A DNA stretch of 64,000 nucleotides from positions 124,001 through 188,000 of the forward strand of contig NZ_NEWD01000007.1 in assembly GCF_002234915.1 (NCBI RefSeq), in the 5' to 3' direction. Source of the stretch: Bifidobacterium vansinderenii. Its GTDB lineage: Bacteria > Actinomycetota > Actinomycetes > Actinomycetales > Bifidobacteriaceae. Under the pieces are notes generated by a model that made no database searches, was not told the origin of the DNA, and worked only from the letters and a program-made list of their open reading frames with translations. How positions within the stretch are numbered: the stretch's first letter is position 1; each line of letters opens with the position of its first letter. Both the position numbers and the translations under genes were made by a program. Of this stretch, positions 8,505 to 16,734 are shown piece after piece.

Positions 8505-8987
8505 ATGAGCGCTACGACCACATGGCACACCATCCGAGAGGCGTCGCTGATCTCGGGACTGCCGGAATCCACGCTGCGCTACTACGAGCAGGTGGGCATC
8601 ATTCCGACGATCGCGCGCGATCCGAGCTCCGGGCACCGCGCATATTCCGACGCCGATCTCGAACGGCTGACCACGATCTCGTGCCTGTCGTCCACCGGCA
8701 TGCCGCTCGATGCCATGCGTGAGTATCTTGCCAACGCCGCCGAAGGGGCCGAGGGCGCCCGTCGGCAGATGGAACTGCTTGACGCGCAGGCGTTGCGACT
8801 TGCCGCCAAGGCCGAGGTCATCCGCATGCAGCAGGCGTACGTGTCGTTCAAGACGCTCTACTGGCGCGCCGTCGCTGAAGGACGAGAGGGAGACGCCCGG
8901 CGTCTGCTGGAGGAGAACTCCGACATCGTGGACAAGGTCAAGCATCTGCAGGTGGAGGGCAAGGTGGCGGGCGGCGTCGGCCGCTGA
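8505..8987 (+). CDS. MerR family transcriptional regulator
   Basis: 160-residue DNA-binding regulator. The N-terminal winged helix reads WHTIREASLISGLPESTLRYYEQVGIIP with RYYE and the HRAYS wing (residues about 6-45). It is followed by a long dimerisation helix and a C-terminal RRLLEENSDIVDKVKHLQ segment. No conserved Cys cluster is seen, so a metal- or Fe-S-sensing role like MerR or SoxR is not supported. The start at 8505 is fixed by AAAGGA at 8491-8496. The likely target is the flavodoxin gene 294 bp downstream, whose promoter carries a MerR-type dyad. Confidence 0.85.
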   Translation: MSATTTWHTIREASLISGLPESTLRYYEQVGIIPTIARDPSSGHRAYSDADLERLTTISCLSSTGMPLDAMREYLANAAEGAEGARRQMELLDAQALRLAAKAEVIRMQQAYVSFKTLYWRAVAEGREGDARRLLEENSDIVDKVKHLQVEGKVAGGVGR

Positions 8988-9044
8988 TTGTGCCCATTGC
9001 AGGGGCGGAATATCGGTTTTCCGCGGTCGCTGGCATCGGGATGC

Positions 9045-9209
9045 CGAGTTTTGTGGTTTTGAAAGGCCGAATACCGGTTTGAGGGCCGGTGATGACGGTC
9101 GCGTGGAGTGATTTTGGGTCGATCTGGGCAAGGAAAAACCACAAAACTCGATACCCGGTTCAGGCGGACCCCATTGTCGGGCGTTTTCGGGCGGATCGTG
9201 CGAAAACGC
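9045..9209. repeat. Nested inverted repeats between merR and flavodoxin
   Basis: A 16-nt perfect inverted repeat (9045-9060 with 9135-9150, core GAGTTTTGTGGTTTT) encloses about 74 bp that holds a smaller ACCGG/CCGGT pair. A second hairpin with 9-nt arms GCGTTTTCG/CGAAAACGC follows at 9181-9209. There is no T-tract after either, so neither is a canonical terminator. The whole 8988-9223 interval has no gene. Confidence 0.65.
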
Positions 9210-9223
9210 TGACGGCGTAGTCG

Positions 9224-9251
9224 TTGACTTCAAGCGCTCGAGGTCTATAGG
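9224..9251 (+). promoter_or_regulatory. MerR-type promoter of the flavodoxin gene
   Basis: TTGACT (9224-9229) and TATAGG (9246-9251) flank an imperfect dyad, ACTTCAAGCGCTCGAGGT. The arrangement TTGACTTCAAG...TTGAGG in the -35/-10 spacer is the usual site for MerR-family activators, which untwist the spacer. Apparent spacing is 16 bp to TATAGG, or 18 if the -10 is read as TAGGAC. The MerR gene just upstream is the obvious candidate regulator. Confidence 0.55.
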
Positions 9252-9280
9252 ACTGGAATCGTATAGGAAAGGAGCCTCAT

Positions 9281-9769
9281 ATGGGCAAGTCAGGCAAGCG
9301 AATTCTGGTCACGTATTTTTCGGCGACAGGCACCACACGGGCGGTGGCCGCGCGACTGGCCACGGCGGCCGACGCCGATATCAAGGAGATCGTACCGGCA
9401 CAGCCGTACACTGCCGCAGACATCGACTGGCGTGATCCGTCCAGCCGTTCGAGCATGGAGAAGCGCGACCGGTCGATCCGTCCGGCGCTCGACCACCCGA
9501 TCGACGTGACGCCGTACGACGTGGTGTTCGTGGGATACCCGCTGTGGTGGGAGACCGCGCCGCGCGTGGTGCGCACGTTCCTGGAAAGTCAGGATTGGAA
9601 GGGCAAGACCATCGTGACGTTCGCCACATCCGGCTCGAGCGTGCGCGGCGCCGACGGCGTGCAGCTGCACGATTCCGCGCCCGACGCCGAATGGGAGAAG
9701 GGCCGTCGCCTCGCCGCGAACGTGAGCGAGCGCGAACTGGCCAAGTGGGTCGACGAACTGGGACTGTGA
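9281..9769 (+). CDS. Flavodoxin-like FMN protein
   Basis: 162-residue flavodoxin-fold electron carrier or reductase. FMN-phosphate loop SATGTTRAVA follows strand RILVTYF near the N-terminus. GYPLWWETAPRVVRTFLES supplies the aromatic residues that flank the isoalloxazine in Flavodoxin_4 proteins, and ATSGSSVRGA forms the third loop. AAAGGAG lies six bases before ATG. Its electron partner is not known; a role in electrophile or oxidant detoxification fits its MerR-type promoter. Confidence 0.85.
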   Translation: MGKSGKRILVTYFSATGTTRAVAARLATAADADIKEIVPAQPYTAADIDWRDPSSRSSMEKRDRSIRPALDHPIDVTPYDVVFVGYPLWWETAPRVVRTFLESQDWKGKTIVTFATSGSSVRGADGVQLHDSAPDAEWEKGRRLAANVSERELAKWVDELGL

Positions 9770-9809
9770 CCGCGTCACCGTCCTTGTTCCTTACCGTCCC
9801 CTGAAACAC

Positions 9810-9909
9810 AGAAACCCCGAAATCCGTTCTCTGGAGCGCCGATCACCCGTTTCGTGTCGATTTCGGGTGTCTGGCGCTGCAAAGAGCGGATTTCGGGGTT
9901 TCTGGCGCT
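9810..9909. terminator. Long nested hairpin between convergent genes
   Basis: AGAAACCCCGAAATCCG (9810-9826) pairs perfectly with 9887-9903. Inside it, a diverged second pair occurs (AGCGCC..ACCCG near 9835 with CGGGTGTCTGGCGCT near 9864). The flavodoxin gene (plus) and the reductase gene (minus) converge on it, so it could end both transcripts. The right side shows two direct copies of GATTTCGGG 30 bp apart, an architecture like the larger phased elements elsewhere in the window. Confidence 0.55.
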
Positions 9910-9959
9910 ATCGGCGCGCTCCTATTGCGCGAGTCGAGCGGGCTCGGTGCCGGGCCGGG

Positions 9960-10580
9960 TTACTTCACGATCTTGAAGCCGCCGGTCCACGGGGTCTGCT
10001 CGGTCACGCCGAGGATGATCTGCAGGGCGCCGTAGCCCTCGAGGTACTGCGCGCGCTTGAGCGGGCCGGCGTCCACGGTCTTGAGACCGGCGGCCTCGAT
10101 GAACGCGGCCACGGACTTCTTGGCGGCATCGTCGTCGGAGGCCAGCTGCACCACGGTGGGGGCGCCGTCGTTGACGCCGAGGGCCAAGGTGGCGGCGAAT
10201 GTGGTGTTGAAGCCCTTGACGATCGTTGACTGCGGCAGCTTGCCGGCCAGGTACTCGGCGGCGGACTTGGCGCCTTCCGGCAGGGCCAGGTCGAAGGTGG
10301 TGAAGTCGATCGGGTTGGCCACGTCTACCACGGTCTTGCCGGCGAGCTGGTCGGCGTAGGCGGCGATGACCTCGGCGTAGGCGGGGAATGGCAGGGCGAG
10401 CACGACGATGCTGCCGGTGATCTCGGCCGCGCCGAACTTCGCGCCGGTCACGCCTTCGGCGGCCGCGGCGGCCTTGTCGGGGTTGCGGTCGATGACCTGC
10501 ACGTTCGCGCCGGCCTTGACGGCGATGCCCGCCACGGCGGATCCGATGTTGCCTGCGCCGAAGATGGTGATGTTGGTCAT
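9960..10580 (-). CDS. NAD(P)-binding oxidoreductase (F420/NADPH reductase-like)
   Basis: 206 residues. N-terminal Rossmann motif GAGNIGSAVAG directly after the first strand, then DRNPDKA at the end of strand 2 as the acidic/NADP-selecting position. VVDVANP and KGFNTTFA follow, which place it with NADPH-dependent F420-reductase-like (YcaA/Fno type) proteins. F420 itself is not expected in bifidobacteria, so the physiological acceptor is unknown. The start at 10580 has GAAAGGAAC upstream. It is transcribed divergently from a PadR regulator that probably represses it. Confidence 0.8.
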   Translation of the reverse strand: MTNITIFGAGNIGSAVAGIAVKAGANVQVIDRNPDKAAAAAEGVTGAKFGAAEITGSIVVLALPFPAYAEVIAAYADQLAGKTVVDVANPIDFTTFDLALPEGAKSAAEYLAGKLPQSTIVKGFNTTFAATLALGVNDGAPTVVQLASDDDAAKKSVAAFIEAAGLKTVDAGPLKRAQYLEGYGALQIILGVTEQTPWTGGFKIVK

Positions 10581-10668
10581 GGTTGCGTTCCTTTCAAGTG
10601 GTTGCCGTCGGTGAGCACCGCCGGCGGTTTTTGGGTTCGGGTTGTGATTGATCAAGTTATCTCGCTTC

Positions 10669-10735
10669 GACATATCTCTTTTCGAGGTATCTCGCGGCGT
10701 TGGTTATGACTATATACCTCGAATAGAGATATGTC
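10669..10735. promoter_or_regulatory. 22-nt inverted repeat operator between padR and its target
   Basis: GACATATCTCTTTTCGAGGT... at 10669-10690 is matched by its reverse complement at 10714-10735 with one mismatch over 22 nt and 23 bp between arms. Half-elements (CGAAACGAGGTATG) recur at about 10758, next to the padR start. PadR proteins bind A/T-rich dyads such as this. It lies between the two divergent start codons and so can control both genes. Confidence 0.65.
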
Positions 10736-10771
10736 TAAACGTGGCGTGTCGAAACGAGGTATGCTAGAGGT

Positions 10772-11311
10772 ATGAGCCTGATAGAAATGATGATTCTGGG
10801 GTTTCTCTCGGAGAAATCCATGTGCGGATACGAGCTGCGCAAGAAGATGGAGCAGCTGCAGGGATACGCGCGCAAATTCAGTGACGGCGCGATCTATCCC
10901 GCCACGACCCGTCTGGTGAACGCCGGACTGATCTCGGAGCGCTCCGAGCCCCGAGACGGACGCCAGCGCCGCGTGTTCACACTGCTGGACGCCGGCCGCG
11001 AGAAGCTGATCGAGGAGCTGAAAGGGGCGAGCGGCTTCTATATCACCGACTTCGCCAAGTGGACCGTCGTGCTCACGTTCCTGAGCGTCGTGCCGGACAA
11101 GGACGACCGTGACGCGGTGCTGCGCCGCCGCTACGATCTGCTCGCTGGGCAGGATATCCACTTCTTCTACTGCGACGCCGGCAACCCGCTGTCGCTCGAT
11201 CAGATCGACGACCCGTACCGTCGGGGCATCATCAGGGTGCACGACGCCGAGATCGCCGCCGAGATCGCATGGCTGCGCGGCGAACTTGGTCTGGAGTCGG
11301 ACGGCAAATAA
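10772..11311 (+). CDS. PadR family transcriptional regulator
   Basis: 179 residues. PadR winged helix: MILGFLSEKSMCGYELRKKM, GAIYPATTRLVNAGLISERS and the DGRQRRVFTLLDAGREKL wing within the first 90 residues. A C-terminal Vir-type helical effector/dimer region follows (VVPDKDDRDAVLRRRYDLL). One Cys (CGYEL) lies in the recognition domain. It is divergent from the NAD(P) oxidoreductase with a long dyad between. The inducer is unknown; aromatic acids or antibiotics are the family norm. Confidence 0.85.
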   Translation: MSLIEMMILGFLSEKSMCGYELRKKMEQLQGYARKFSDGAIYPATTRLVNAGLISERSEPRDGRQRRVFTLLDAGREKLIEELKGASGFYITDFAKWTVVLTFLSVVPDKDDRDAVLRRRYDLLAGQDIHFFYCDAGNPLSLDQIDDPYRRGIIRVHDAEIAAEIAWLRGELGLESDGK

Positions 11312-11390
11312 AAAATCCGCGATTCACAGCGTCTTTGCCCCGCCATAGGGGTCGGAGAACTTCCGAATGACGCTGTGAATCGCGGATTTT
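11312..11390. terminator. Bidirectional hairpin terminator
   Basis: A perfect 22-nt inverted repeat (11312-11333 with 11369-11390, core GCGATTCACAGCGTC) sits between convergent padR and the NmrA-like gene. It starts at the padR stop codon and ends 10 bp before the other stop. Both outer arms end in A or T runs, so each strand has a short U-tract. The 35-nt loop is long for a simple terminator. Confidence 0.6.
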
Positions 11391-11399
11391 GTCATGGGC

Positions 11400-12038
11400 C
11401 TACCAGCGCACGGAGATGCGCTCGCCGATGTGTGCGTCGGCGTCGGCCGCGGTCGCCTCGTCGACGATGGCGGTGGCGTAGTCGGCGTAGCTGATGACGC
11501 TATTGCCCTCATCGTCCGTGGTCAGCTCCTCGCCGGCCAGCACGTAGCGGCCGGTGCGCTCGCCATCGGGCAGAAACTCGGCGGCGGGGGACACGAACGT
11601 CCAGCGCACGTCGTCACGCTTGCGGATCACATCGAGCGCCGCGCCCTGGGCCTTCGACAGCGGCACATACTCGGCCGGGAATTCCGGGGTGTCGAACAGC
11701 TGCAGCGTGTGCTCCGGATTCACGTACAGGCTTCCCGCGCCGCCGACCGCGATCAGTCGGGTGTCGGTCCCGGCAAGCGCGTCCGCCAGATGGGCGATCG
11801 ACTTGGAATGCTGGTCCAGCGTGTCCGGCGTCCATGCGCCGAACGCGTCGACGACCACGTCGAATCCGGCGAGATCGGCCGCGGTCAGATCGAACAGATC
11901 CTTGACGATGGCGTGCGGTGCGACGGTCCGGTTCTCGCCGCGCACGACGGCGGTCACATCGAGGCCGCGATCGACGGCCTCCTTGACGATGAGACGGCCG
12001 GACTTGCCGTTGGCTGCGATGACTGCGATCTTCGTCAT
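11400..12038 (-). CDS. NmrA/SDR-like NAD(P)-binding protein
   Basis: 212 residues of the atypical short-chain dehydrogenase (NmrA, YwnB-like) type. Dinucleotide loop AANGKSGRLIVKEAV at the N-terminus, then VVRGEN at strand 2, DAFG after strand 4, and ISYADYATAIVDEA near the C-terminus, a stretch typical of NAD(P)H-binding members. The classical Tyr-x3-Lys pair is not evident, so it may be a redox sensor or quinone-reductase-like protein. AAGGAGC lies before ATG. It is divergent from an HxlR regulator, which probably controls it. Confidence 0.8.
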   Translation of the reverse strand: MTKIAVIAANGKSGRLIVKEAVDRGLDVTAVVRGENRTVAPHAIVKDLFDLTAADLAGFDVVVDAFGAWTPDTLDQHSKSIAHLADALAGTDTRLIAVGGAGSLYVNPEHTLQLFDTPEFPAEYVPLSKAQGAALDVIRKRDDVRWTFVSPAAEFLPDGERTGRYVLAGEELTTDDEGNSVISYADYATAIVDEATAADADAHIGERISVRW

Positions 12039-12197
12039 GGTGTGCTCCTTGCATGTGTGGTGTTCCTTGGCGACTCTTGTGCAGCCGCCGATGTGATAGT
12101 ACGATATTGGAGTACATTCAAAAACGGAAGAAGGCACCTGAAAGTTCCATAGTTACCAAAAAGGAACCATTGTGCAATTCCAACGATCTGACGAGGT

Positions 12198-12536
12198 ATG
12201 AACATGGTCGATATCACTGCGCTCCCGGCGTGTCCCGTGGAGACGACGCTGACGTTGATCTCCGATAAGTGGAAGATCCTCATCGTGCGCGACCTGCTCG
12301 ACGGCACCAAGCGCTTCAGCGAACTGCGGCGGTCCATCGGGCACATCTCGCAGAAGGTGCTCACCGCGAACTTGCGGCAGATGGAGACCGACGGTCTGGT
12401 GAGCCGCAAGGTGTACGCCGAGGTGCCCCCGCGCGTGGAATACTCGCTGACCGACACTGGCCGTAGTCTGCAGACGGTGATCGACGCCCTGTGGGATTGG
12501 GGAGAGCGGTACAAGGAGCGTGTGGGCGTCGCCTGA
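12198..12536 (+). CDS. HxlR family transcriptional regulator
   Basis: 112-residue winged-helix protein. CPVETTLTLISDKWKILIVRDLLDG carries the conserved N-terminal Cys used for thiol sensing in this family. RFSELRRSIGHISQKVLTANL is the recognition helix and VPPRVEYSLTDTGRSL the wing. ACGAGG stands just before the ATG. It is divergent from the NmrA-like gene across about 160 bp. It probably senses electrophiles or quinones through the Cys, by analogy with characterised HxlR proteins. Confidence 0.87.
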   Translation: MNMVDITALPACPVETTLTLISDKWKILIVRDLLDGTKRFSELRRSIGHISQKVLTANLRQMETDGLVSRKVYAEVPPRVEYSLTDTGRSLQTVIDALWDWGERYKERVGVA

Positions 12537-12581
12537 ATCCCGTTGCCGAGCGATCGCTTGTCGTCGTTCGAGCATCCACGG

Positions 12582-13487
12582 CTACTGGCCGTTCTCGCCC
12601 GCCAGTTCGGCCACGGCCGCAACGAAATCACGGACGATCGGCGTCGGATGCTGTGCGTACAGCAGTCCGTACGGTACGGTGATGTCCCAGTCCATCGGAA
12701 TCAGTCGGATGGACGGATGGAAGTTGTGCCAGATGCTCTTCGCCAGCAGCAGGTCGCCGGACTGCGCGCATTCGTTGAACACGTCGAACTCGTACCGCTG
12801 CAGATCCACGAGTTCGACACCGGGATTGGCCGCAAGCCGTGCCCGAGCATCGTCCAGCGCGTCGCCCCCGCCGATCGGCGGCAAGTGCACGCGCTGGCCG
12901 GACAGGTCATCCACGGTCAGCCGCGCCCGATTCGCCAGCCGGTTCGTCAACGGCACGCCCATGCACAGCTGGTATTCGGCCAGCTGCACCGCTCTGCACG
13001 GGTGGTTCCAATTGGTGCGGGAGAATCCCGTGACCACCACGTCCACGGTGCCGCCCAGATGATCGAGCTCGTACAGGAATCCGTCCGGCGCGTCCGACAA
13101 CGGCACAAGCTCAAGGCGGATCGGGGGATTGTGCGCGGCCATGGCCGGGGCGAGCCGCGACCACAGGTCCAGCAACGCCGTGGCAGGGCGCAGCAGGGAG
13201 ACGCCGAGGCGGATGCTGGCATTGGCGCCCGTCATCCTTTGCGCCCGACGCAGCGCATGCTTCGACTCCTCGATGATGTCGTAGGCGTCGGCGACCAGCG
13301 ACACTCCGACCGGAGTGAGCGTCACGCCGGCGCGGCCGCGCTTGAACAGCGTGAGATGATGCTCCTGCTCGAATCCGTTGACCTGCTTGATGAGCGCCGG
13401 CGTGGAGATGTGCAGATGCGCCGCCGCCCGACCGAAGCTGCCGAGCTCGGCCGCGGCGAGGATCGCATCGAGGCGTCTGTCGTACAT
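12582..13487 (-). CDS. LysR family transcriptional regulator
   Basis: 301 residues. N-terminal helix-turn-helix: LDAILAAAELGSFGRAAAHLHISTPALIKQVN, then LTLFKRGRAGVTLTPVG. The effector domain (about 92-295) begins SIRLGVSLLRPA. It is divergent from the DHA2-type exporter at 13726, with a T-N11-A dyad and palindromes between, the standard layout for LysR control of an efflux pump. The effector is not deducible. Confidence 0.88.
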   Translation of the reverse strand: MYDRRLDAILAAAELGSFGRAAAHLHISTPALIKQVNGFEQEHHLTLFKRGRAGVTLTPVGVSLVADAYDIIEESKHALRRAQRMTGANASIRLGVSLLRPATALLDLWSRLAPAMAAHNPPIRLELVPLSDAPDGFLYELDHLGGTVDVVVTGFSRTNWNHPCRAVQLAEYQLCMGVPLTNRLANRARLTVDDLSGQRVHLPPIGGGDALDDARARLAANPGVELVDLQRYEFDVFNECAQSGDLLLAKSIWHNFHPSIRLIPMDWDITVPYGLLYAQHPTPIVRDFVAAVAELAGENGQ

Positions 13488-13515
13488 ATGAACTCCCGTG
13501 TTGATGGATGGATTG

Positions 13516-13570
13516 CGGGTGGGCTCCCCTCAGTCAGCTGCGCTGACAGCTCCCCTCAGCGAGGGGAGCC
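13516..13570. repeat. REP-like palindrome upstream of lysR
   Basis: GGCTCCCCTC at 13516 pairs with GAGGGGAGCC at 13561-13570, with CAGTCAGC/GCTGACAG as an inner hairpin. This is the GGCTCCCCTC variant of the dispersed family. It lies in the lysR leader. Confidence 0.65.
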
Positions 13571-13589
13571 AAGGCTTGTATTGTAAACC

Positions 13590-13628
13590 TATGGTTTATG
13601 GATTATGAACCATAAGCATTTATGAACC
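13590..13628. promoter_or_regulatory. LysR-type operator
   Basis: TATGGTT-N11-AACCATA (13590-13614) has the T-N11-A form expected for a LysR box. A direct repeat of TTATGAACC follows at 13603-13611 and 13620-13628, 17 bp apart. Both lie between the divergent lysR and MFS genes, so occupancy by the neighbouring LysR is likely. Confidence 0.6.
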
Positions 13629-13725
13629 GTTATTTTTCAACTGTTCTTGAGAATATCATGGCTACTGCAATAACCGGATGAATATACAAATCGCTGTAAT
13701 CCAAGTCAGAGAACACAGGAGATAT

Positions 13726-15156
13726 ATGACGGATTCCATCAGAACGACGGCCATGAACGTGCCGCATGCGCCGAATGCAACGAACGCCACGCGATCGCAC
13801 GACGACACCGCATCCCACGGCGATCGTCTCTCCTCCAACCTCACCACGTTCGCGGCGGCGGTCGCATCGTTCCTCGCCGGCATGGACGTGCTCATCGTCA
13901 ACGTGGCGCTGCCCACCATCGCCGCGGAACTCGGCGGCGACATGGCCGTGCAGCAGTGGGTCGTCGACGGCTACACGCTGCTGTTCGCCGCGCTGCTGCT
14001 CCTCGCCGGCAGCCTGACCGACCGGTTCGGCGCCAAACGACTGTTCCTCGCCGGCGCCACACTGTTCGGCGCGGCCTCGCTGTTCTGCTCGTTCGCCTGG
14101 TCCATGGCCGCGCTCGTGGCCGGCCGATGCCTGCTCGGCGTGGCATCCGCGCTGATCCTGCCCGCGTCGATGGCGCTCATCAACGAGGCCAATCCGAACC
14201 CGCGACGACGCTCGTGGGCGCTGGCCCTGTGGGGTGCGGGCGGCGCATCCGCATCGGCGGTCGGCCCGCTGCTCGGCGGACTACTCACACCGATCCACTG
14301 GAGTCTCGTGTTCGCCATCAACGTGCCGTTCTGCCTCATGATCCTGGCCGTCGCGCACTGGATCAAGCCATCGCCGAATCGTGCCATCCGCTTCGACTGG
14401 CTCGGCCAGGCGTTGTCATTGATCGGCCTGACCGCGCTTGTCGCCGGCATCATCGAAGTCGGCTCGATCGGATTTGCGGCACCCGTCACGCTCGCGCTGC
14501 TGGCGGCCGGCCTGATTGCGCTCGTCGCGTTCCTGCTCTCGCAGAAGAAGGTCGCCGCGCCGATGATGCCACTGAACCTATTCCGCGTGCGCGGCATGCA
14601 GGTGGCGTTGCAGATCGGATTCATCATGATCTTCAACTGGTACGGCATGGTGTTCATCTGCACGATGTTCCTGCAGAACGAACTGCACATGAGCCCGTTC
14701 GCCGCCGGACTCGTGTTCGTGCCGTCCGCGTTCGTCACGATCATCGGCAACCTTGCCGGCGGGCAGATCATCAACGCGCGCGGCTCCAAATTCTCGATCA
14801 CATTGGGCCTTGCGATCATGATCGTCGGCTTCCTGATCGAATTCCTCACACCCGCGCCGATCCCCGTCTGGGTGATCGCCACCGGGCTCAGCATCGTCGG
14901 ATTCGGCGCAGCCATCACCACGCCGTCCGCCGCCGGCGTGGTGCTCAAAAGCGTGGACTCCGCGCAGGCCGGCATCGCCTCGGCCATGTTCAACACGTTC
15001 CGTCAGGTCGGCGGCGCGATCGGCGTGGCCGTATTCGGCGTGATCGCCACGTTCCTGCCCAGCCTCACACTCGCCCTGCGCAGCGTGTTCATCGCCTCCG
15101 CGATCCTGCTCGCCTACGTGCTGGTGTTCGAGCTGCTTCGCTGGCGGGATTGCTGA
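13726..15156 (+). CDS. MFS drug exporter, DHA2 (14-TM) type
   Basis: 476 residues. An approximately 35-residue soluble N-terminus precedes TM1 (FLAGMDVLIVNVALPTIAAELG) with the DHA2 motif A-like LTDRFGAKR after TM2. Motif C-like LWGAGGASASAVGPLLGG in TM5 marks an antiporter. The start at 13726 is chosen for CAGGAGA upstream; an ATG at 13678 has no ribosome site. It is regulated by the divergent LysR. Drug/H+ antiport at the cytoplasmic membrane is the family role; the substrate is unknown. Confidence 0.87.
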   Translation: MTDSIRTTAMNVPHAPNATNATRSHDDTASHGDRLSSNLTTFAAAVASFLAGMDVLIVNVALPTIAAELGGDMAVQQWVVDGYTLLFAALLLLAGSLTDRFGAKRLFLAGATLFGAASLFCSFAWSMAALVAGRCLLGVASALILPASMALINEANPNPRRRSWALALWGAGGASASAVGPLLGGLLTPIHWSLVFAINVPFCLMILAVAHWIKPSPNRAIRFDWLGQALSLIGLTALVAGIIEVGSIGFAAPVTLALLAAGLIALVAFLLSQKKVAAPMMPLNLFRVRGMQVALQIGFIMIFNWYGMVFICTMFLQNELHMSPFAAGLVFVPSAFVTIIGNLAGGQIINARGSKFSITLGLAIMIVGFLIEFLTPAPIPVWVIATGLSIVGFGAAITTPSAAGVVLKSVDSAQAGIASAMFNTFRQVGGAIGVAVFGVIATFLPSLTLALRSVFIASAILLAYVLVFELLRWRDC

Positions 15157-15166
15157 CCAATATGCG

Positions 15167-15204
15167 ACCCTATGACCGAATTGTGACCAACGTGGTCATA
15201 GGGT
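15167..15204 (+). promoter_or_regulatory. Hairpin covering the methyltransferase ribosome site
   Basis: ACCCTATGACC (15167-15177) and GGTCATAGGGT (15194-15204) are an 11-nt perfect inverted repeat with a 16-nt loop. The right arm contains the only AGGG ribosome site of the downstream gene and abuts its start codon. As RNA it would hide the site; as DNA it is a good dimer operator. It lies 10 bp after the MFS stop codon. Confidence 0.5.
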
Positions 15205-15211
15205 GAATCGC

Positions 15212-16015
15212 ATGACGCAAACCGTGCAATGGGATTCGGAACAGTATCTGCGATTCAGGAACGAGCGCACGCAGCCGTCGCGTGATCTGGCGATGCAGCT
15301 GCCGACGGACGATGGCACGGTCCGCCGCGTGCTCGACATCGGCTGCGGGCCTGGCAACAGCACCGCCGTACTGCGCGAACGCTATCCGCAGGCGAGGATC
15401 CTCGGCGTCGACAGCTCCCCGGAGATGATCGACGCCGCGCGCAAGGCCCACCCCGACATCGACTTCACGCTGTGCGACGTGTCGAAACCCGGAGATCTCG
15501 CCGCATTGCCGCATGACTTCGATATCGTGTTCTCCAACGCGTGCATTCAATGGGTGCCGGACCATCCGCGGCTCATTCCCGCGCTGCTCGGTCTCCTGCG
15601 CCATGGCGGCATGCTCGCCGTGCAGACGCCGATGAACTACGAGGAGCCGATCCACCGCATCATCGCCGACGTTGTGCATTCGCCGAAATACGCCGACCGG
15701 CTTCCGCAGCAGCGTGAGTTCTTCAACCTCACCCCACCCGAATACTGGGAGCTGCTGCACGGCAGCGAGCTGACGGAGACCTTCCGCATCTGGAAGATCA
15801 CGTACATGCACAACCTGCCCTCGCACGCGGCCATCATGGACTGGTATCGCGGCACCGGACTGCGACCGTACCTGCAGGCGCTCGCGGACGACGGCGAACG
15901 CGCCGCCTTCGAAAACGAGGTCTTCCGCCGCGTGCGCGACGCCTATCCGACGCAGTCCGACGGCAGCATCATCTTCCCCTTCCCGCGATTCTTCTTCACC
16001 GCCGTACGCGGGTAG
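15212..16015 (+). CDS. tam: Trans-aconitate 2-methyltransferase-like SAM methyltransferase
   Basis: 267 residues. SAM motif I VLDIGCGPGNSTAVL and the acidic GVDSSPEM at strand 2, then FDIVFSNACIQWVPDH (motif post-II) and the GGMLAVQTPMNYEEP segment. Order and wording match Tam, which methylates trans-aconitate to relieve aconitase inhibition. The FPRFFFTAVR C-terminus is also Tam-like. A GTG at 15203 is an alternative start but overlaps the hairpin arm. It is probably co-transcribed with the MFS gene unless the hairpin stops read-through. Confidence 0.8.
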   Translation: MTQTVQWDSEQYLRFRNERTQPSRDLAMQLPTDDGTVRRVLDIGCGPGNSTAVLRERYPQARILGVDSSPEMIDAARKAHPDIDFTLCDVSKPGDLAALPHDFDIVFSNACIQWVPDHPRLIPALLGLLRHGGMLAVQTPMNYEEPIHRIIADVVHSPKYADRLPQQREFFNLTPPEYWELLHGSELTETFRIWKITYMHNLPSHAAIMDWYRGTGLRPYLQALADDGERAAFENEVFRRVRDAYPTQSDGSIIFPFPRFFFTAVRG

Positions 16016-16083
16016 CGGGGTATTGCCCGGCGGCGGGGACGAGGCGCGGCTCAGCCGAGCGCGCTTGACGCGTTGCGGGTCGG

Positions 16084-16734
16084 TCAGGTCGCCTGGCAGC
16101 CGGTGTGGTAGCGGCCGGCGGTGGCGACGCCGTGAAGCATGAGATCGGTCATGATGTCGGCGAGCTCGTCGTCCGATGCGTCCATGTCGTGCAGCACCCA
16201 CTGGTTGATCACTTCGCAGATCGCGCCAGCCCAATAGGCGGCGGCGTACCGCGGTCCGACCTCATGACGGGAGGCGCTGCCGTTCATGCTCGCGCACATC
16301 CGTTCGCGTAGTCGGTCGGCCTGCCCGGCCCGCAGAATCAGCCGGTACTGCGGGGCGATGCGACGCACGCCGGCCAGCATGGTCAGCCATGCCTCGCGGG
16401 TCTGCGTCATCGGATCGTATTGAAGCAGACTGCGGTTGATCTCCGCGAAGATGGTGGCCAGAAACCCGTCGAGAATCGCCTCCTTCGAGGCATAGTTGCG
16501 GTAGTAGGCGTTGCGGGAGACGCCTGCCCGTCGCGCGATGTCGGTAACAGTGATGGAGACGAACGGTTTCGTCTCCATCAGTTGAATAAGCGCCCCTTCA
16601 ATGCATTCGCGCACAAAGGCGTTGGCTTCCTCGTTGTTGCGATGCAGTGTGGCCAGTCGACGGTCGTCGGGGCGCATGCCGGATCGGACTTCGGCATGCC
16701 CGCCGGATGGGTGGGAATGGTTGCTCGTTGCCAT
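16084..16734 (-). CDS. TetR family transcriptional regulator
   Basis: 216 residues. A 35-residue His/Arg-rich N-terminal extension precedes the helix-turn-helix ITVTDIARRAGVSRNAYYRNYASKEAIL (about 60-87). The C-terminal ligand domain is helical (AAAYWAGAICEVINQWVLHD). It is divergent from an SDR gene. A short GTGA-TG-TCAC palindrome at about 16811-16820 between them is a candidate operator. Confidence 0.87.
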   Translation of the reverse strand: MATSNHSHPSGGHAEVRSGMRPDDRRLATLHRNNEEANAFVRECIEGALIQLMETKPFVSITVTDIARRAGVSRNAYYRNYASKEAILDGFLATIFAEINRSLLQYDPMTQTREAWLTMLAGVRRIAPQYRLILRAGQADRLRERMCASMNGSASRHEVGPRYAAAYWAGAICEVINQWVLHDMDASDDELADIMTDLMLHGVATAGRYHTGCQAT

